This document shows, one piece after another, positions 61,352 to 64,000 of a DNA stretch of 64,000 bases. Source of the DNA: DATDAW01 sp036525185. GTDB lineage: Bacteria > Verrucomicrobiota > Verrucomicrobiia > Chthoniobacterales > DASVRZ01. Under the pieces are notes generated by a model. The model saw nothing but the letters and a program-made list of their open reading frames with translations, was not told the origin of the DNA and ran no database searches. The DNA lies in NCBI GenBank assembly GCA_036525185.1, contig DATDAW010000036.1:8512-72511 (forward strand), read 5' to 3'. Each line of letters opens with the position of its first letter. Positions within the stretch are counted from its first letter, which is position 1. Made by a program: the position numbers and the translations under genes.

Positions 61352-63121
61352 ATGAATTCGCGTTCCTCCCGTAGTCTCCGTTCGTACGCCTCGCGTTGTC
61401 TTTCCTTCCCTGTGCGGCCTTCTCATCGGGCACCGCTTCCCATTGCCGTTGCCGTCGCTGCTGCTGTGGCGTTGAGCCAATCGTCGCAGGCAGCAACCAA
61501 AACATGGAACAACGCCGGTACCGATTGGAACACCGCCGGCAACTGGACCGGTGGCCTGCCGGCCGCCGCGGATATCGCGCTGTTCGATTCTACGTTTGCC
61601 AACCAGCCTTCGCTCAGCGGAGCGGGAAATGCCGGAGCCATTTGGGCGACAACCGGGCTGAACCAGGACGTAACAATCGGCGGCGCTTCTATCCTCACCT
61701 TGGCGGGCAACCTGAATGTGGCCAACGGCCCGGGCGGTCTGGCAAACACCGCTATTTTGCTCAATGACTCCGTGAACCACAATCTCACGATCAACGCGCC
61801 GATTACGATTGCTAACAACACCAGCTTCACTAACAACTCTTCCGGTACGTTGACGATTAGTTCGCTTAATCAGAACAACAGGGTGTTGTCTCTTACTGGC
61901 AACAATGTTTCGGGCGTGATCGCCATTGGTGGCCTGACCGGCACTCTTAACGCCCTTACGATCAACACCCCCGGCACCGTTAAATTGAGCGGAGCCGCCG
62001 GTGCGACCACCTTGACCGCTGGCACGCTGGATATCGGCTCCGGGCTGACCATCGGTTCCAGCGGCAGCTCCACTGCGGCCGTGGGCTCGATTATCACCAC
62101 GTCAACGACCGGCACGTCCACGCTGAGCCATACCGTCAATAACCTTCTCACCCTGAACAGCACTCTTCAGGACGGCGCAGGCGGCGGCAAGGTGCTGGCT
62201 CTCAGCAGCACCAACGGCACCCTGACGCTCACCGGCAATAACACTTACACCGGCGGGACGACGGCGACGGGCGCGCTCGTCCTCGGCAGCGACACGGCCT
62301 TGGGCACTGGCGCACTTACCTTAAACGCCAATACCAGCGTAAAGAGCAACAGCGACACCGCTCGGTCCTTGGCCAACGACGTCACATCGCTCGGTGCCGT
62401 GACGTTCGGGAGCGCGACACCTGGGGAGACCGGCAACCTTGCTTTCGGAACCTTGACCAAGTCGGGCAACGCTAGCTTCACGGTCAACAACGCGCAGACG
62501 TCCTTCACTGGACTACATGGAGTCGGCCCAATTTCCAAGACGGGAGCGGGCACCCTGATCATCGGCAACGCGGTGGCGAGCACTTACACGGGAAGTTTCA
62601 CCGTCAGCGCAGGGACCTTGCTGATCAGCGGCGATACCTCGTCCATGAACGGCGTTTCAACAGTGGCGGCCGGTGCAACGGTCGGTGGCACAGGCACCCT
62701 CGGTGGCAACTGGACAATCAATGGCAATCTAAGCCCTGGAACAAGCCCCGGAACCCCTTCCGTAGAGGGGAGTCTTACACTTGCTTCCACAGCCATTTCC
62801 ACTTTCGAGATTCTTTCGTTAGCCTCCTTCGACCATGTCAACGTCGGGACCCTCTTGACCTATGGCGGCATCCTTAACATTAGTCTTGGTTTCACTCCAG
62901 CAGATGGCGCCACATTTGATCTGTTCGATTTCGCTTCTCGAAGCGGAACGACAACGTTTTCAGGGATCAACATTTCCGACCCGAACTACTCTGGGACGTT
63001 CAATTACACCACTGGTGTTTTGACCTTGAATACCGCTCTCGTCCCTGAACCTTCCGCCATCGTTCTTGCCGCGGTGGGAGCGGGCTGGCTCGTCTGGGGG
63101 CGCCGGCGGAAATTTGCCTGA
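61352..63121 (+). CDS. PEP-CTERM sorted protein with autotransporter-type beta-strand repeats
   Basis: 589 residues. A long signal region (residues 1-48, ALSQSSQAATKTW) leads to WNTAGNWTGGLPAAADIALFD, typical of autotransporter-associated beta-strand repeats. Recurring GNNTYTGGTTATGALVLGSDTALGTGALTL and SKTGAGTLIIGNA units follow, rich in Thr, Gly, Asn and Ser. The C-terminus is a complete PEP-CTERM signal: VPEPSAIVLAAVGAGWLVWG then RRRKF. It would be processed by an exosortase and sent to the surface or matrix. No exosortase is in the window. Confidence 0.93.
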   Translation: MNSRSSRSLRSYASRCLSFPVRPSHRAPLPIAVAVAAAVALSQSSQAATKTWNNAGTDWNTAGNWTGGLPAAADIALFDSTFANQPSLSGAGNAGAIWATTGLNQDVTIGGASILTLAGNLNVANGPGGLANTAILLNDSVNHNLTINAPITIANNTSFTNNSSGTLTISSLNQNNRVLSLTGNNVSGVIAIGGLTGTLNALTINTPGTVKLSGAAGATTLTAGTLDIGSGLTIGSSGSSTAAVGSIITTSTTGTSTLSHTVNNLLTLNSTLQDGAGGGKVLALSSTNGTLTLTGNNTYTGGTTATGALVLGSDTALGTGALTLNANTSVKSNSDTARSLANDVTSLGAVTFGSATPGETGNLAFGTLTKSGNASFTVNNAQTSFTGLHGVGPISKTGAGTLIIGNAVASTYTGSFTVSAGTLLISGDTSSMNGVSTVAAGATVGGTGTLGGNWTINGNLSPGTSPGTPSVEGSLTLASTAISTFEILSLASFDHVNVGTLLTYGGILNISLGFTPADGATFDLFDFASRSGTTTFSGINISDPNYSGTFNYTTGVLTLNTALVPEPSAIVLAAVGAGWLVWGRRRKFA

Positions 63122-63232
63122 AACCTCGTATCCGTCCGTACCGTTCATCAAACGGGCTACTTGACGAGTGCCTGCCTGCACTCGCCAGTGAATACCGGCG
63201 GGGGAGGGAATAAGGAATGATCGTTCGTGATA

Positions 63233-63279
63233 GCCGCCGCGGCGCCCCATGGGCATATGCCGCGGCGGTTTTCTTTTTG
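63233..63279 (+). terminator. intrinsic terminator after the PEP-CTERM gene
   Basis: GCCGCCGCGGC (63233-63243) pairs with GCCGCGGCGG (63259-63268), followed by TTTTCTTTTT. It lies about 110 bases after the stop codon. Confidence 0.88.
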
Positions 63280-63341
63280 CGCCTCTGAGGGCCCGTATGT
63301 CTGTGCGCGAAGCGCCCTGGAGTGCTGCGCTGCGGCGCAGC
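63279..63341. repeat. hairpin module, copy identical to 63939-64000
   Basis: About 60 bases, starting TGCGCCTC and carrying GGGCCCGTATGTCTGTGCG, CGAAGCGCCCTGGAG and the stem GCTGCGC-tgcg-GCGCAGC (63324-63341). From GGGCCCG onward it is identical to the copy at the window end. It lies right after the terminator of the PEP-CTERM gene. Confidence 0.85.
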
Positions 63342-63400
63342 TTTATGGGGGTTAGGATGACGCCCGGTACGGGGTTACCCTGTAAATGGCGATTCAAATA

Positions 63401-63536
63401 CCGCAAAGAGCGCAAAGAACGCAAAAGAATGAGTTACAAATCCACGATGGTTGTCGGTGCTCATCGCGCAGAAGAGCCCGGTTTCCTGTGTATTCCCTCC
63501 GCCACTAATTATCTCTGTGCTCTTTGTGTTCCGCGG
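63401..63536. repeat. GCAAAGA-word inverted repeat
   Basis: CCGCAAAGAGCGCAAAGAAC and GCAAAAG (63401-63427) is mirrored by CTCTGTGCTCTTTGTG and TTCCGCGG (63513-63536). The clearest copy of this family; other arms are at 60532-60559 and 6652-6745. Confidence 0.75.
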
Positions 63537-63600
63537 TGATTTCATTTCCCGTTTTTAGTACCTCACTTCTGAAGAACGAACAGGTTTTCGACGATAATGG

Positions 63601-63643
63601 TCCTCTTACTCTTGCTCTTGCTCTTGCTCTTGCTCTGAGGTCG
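63601..63643. repeat. CTCTTG tandem-word tract
   Basis: Five nearly perfect copies of CTCTTG/CTCTTA run from 63603 to about 63636 and end CTCTGAGG. The same tract with more changes is at 60380-60411, on the other side of the PEP-CTERM gene. Confidence 0.8.
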
Positions 63644-63738
63644 GAAATCGTCCGACGCCGTTTCTACCTGCCTTCGCGCGGCCTTTCACTCGCCTTTGGT
63701 TCCGGCTTTCCCGTTTTCAGGTTTACAGCCTGAAACGC

Positions 63739-63787
63739 TTCCCAGGAAAGCGGTGCAGCAGCACCGCAGTCCATGGCGCTTCGCGCC
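63739..63787. repeat. hairpin module related to the 43.2-kb palindrome
   Basis: 49 bases that match the right-hand module of the 43182-43423 element (43372-43420) at all but five positions. The stem is GCGGTGC-agca-GCACCGC (63750-63767). It lies in inverted orientation relative to the module at 63939-64000, so the two flank about 150 bases. Confidence 0.85.
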
Positions 63788-63938
63788 AAACACGCCTCAA
63801 AACGCCGCAGCACCTTCCAATCCCGGCCCGCCTCGAGCATGGAGCCGACCACTTTTCTCGCTTCGACGACATCGCAGCCGAGTTCATACGCGAGCCGGCA
63901 GTGTTTTTTGTCGTCGAGATTGATCTCGATGAGCCTGT

Positions 63939-64000
63939 CTGCGCCTCCAGGGCCCGTATGTCTGTGCGCGAAGCGCCCTGGAGTGCTGCGCTGCGGCGCA
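63939..64000. repeat. hairpin module cut by the window end
   Basis: Same module as 63279-63341 but with TGCGCCTCC-AGGG in place of TGCGCCTCTGAGGG; identical for the rest of its length to the last base. Confidence 0.85.

Larger units (their letters stand above)
63664..64000 (-). pseudogene. open frame bracketed by hairpin modules, probable gene fragment
   Basis: On the minus strand the frame is open from the window end to a stop at 63664. The middle part (63788-63938) reads ADRLIEINLDDKKHCRLAYE, then LGCDVVEARKVVGSMLEAGR and DWKVLRRFEA, protein-like and unlike repeat translation. Both ends are hairpin-module sequence (APQRSTPGRFAHRHTGP; RSAMDCGAAAPLSWEAF). Family not recognised. It may be the tail of a real gene interrupted by repeats on both sides, or cargo of a composite element. 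Confidence 0.35.

Noticed and set aside
61870..62841. Minus-strand frames (97, 112 and 85 codons) opposite the PEP-CTERM gene
   Set aside because: They arise from the Thr/Gly-rich codon pattern of the real gene and have no features of their own.

Overview
The window reads as a chromosomal segment of a Verrucomicrobiota bacterium, most likely a soil or sediment lineage near Chthoniobacterales; this placement is an inference. Pointers are a PEP-CTERM protein built of autotransporter-type beta-strand repeats, a GntR-LacI hybrid regulator, a Gld-type ABC exporter followed by a DUF4340 protein, a 34-residue AURKAIP1/COX24-type ribosomal protein, a stand-alone OvoA-type methyltransferase, paired bactofilins and very repeat-rich intergenic DNA. 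Genes are mostly housekeeping, in short operons on both strands; no tRNA, rRNA, CRISPR array or complete insertion sequence was seen.

Layout. 1-9 kb: a partial DUF4886 (SGNH-type) secreted protein, oligoendopeptidase F overlapping L-aspartate oxidase, then a minus-strand run (parvulin, hydroxyacid dehydrogenase, YgfZ, cyclophilin, EamA permease). 8.7-16.3 kb: ParB, a glutaminyl-cyclase-like M28 lipoprotein, and a sulfate-assimilation cluster (APS-type CysH, CysD, fused CysNC) followed by a ChrA chromate transporter. 16.3-20.7 kb: regB-regA-cydA-cydB, a redox two-component system directly upstream of a bd oxidase, with a perfect dyad fitting the RegA/PrrA box before cydA. 20.8-26.2 kb: a self-inhibited Fic protein and sucA-sucB. 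26.4-36.6 kb: HtrA protease, Gld-like ABC exporter, RpoN, chorismate synthase and an M29-like peptidase. 36.6-43 kb: OvoA-type methyltransferase inside a partial tandem duplication, gamma carbonic anhydrase, HAD phosphatase, a NitT/TauT-type importer and a P-loop kinase. 43-52 kb: DUF5069, two bactofilins, NlpC/P60, a TIGR03862 flavoprotein, a CPA2 antiporter and a prepilin peptidase with an inserted domain. 52-61 kb: PIN remnant, GT-C membrane protein, HisG, mini ribosomal protein, TPR protein, RsmI, XdhC and GntR-LacI regulator. 61-64 kb: PEP-CTERM protein with a candidate sigma-54 promoter, then hairpin repeats.

The feature that ordinary gene calling does not explain is the intergenic DNA. 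It holds many elements made of a short word (6-9 bases) repeated in tandem and then, after a spacer, the same words inverted: CACCAAG, CACGGAG, GCAAAGA, GGTTATC, TTTAACT, TTTCGAT. Related un-mirrored word tracts (CAGGTTT, CTCTTG, GGTGAAA) also occur. A second class consists of compact GC-rich hairpins, one forming a 242-base palindrome at 43.2 kb, whose stems differ between copies by compensating changes. Several elements run into genes and encode the ends of proteins. They lie between co-directional, convergent and divergent genes alike, suggesting that something spreads or maintains them.
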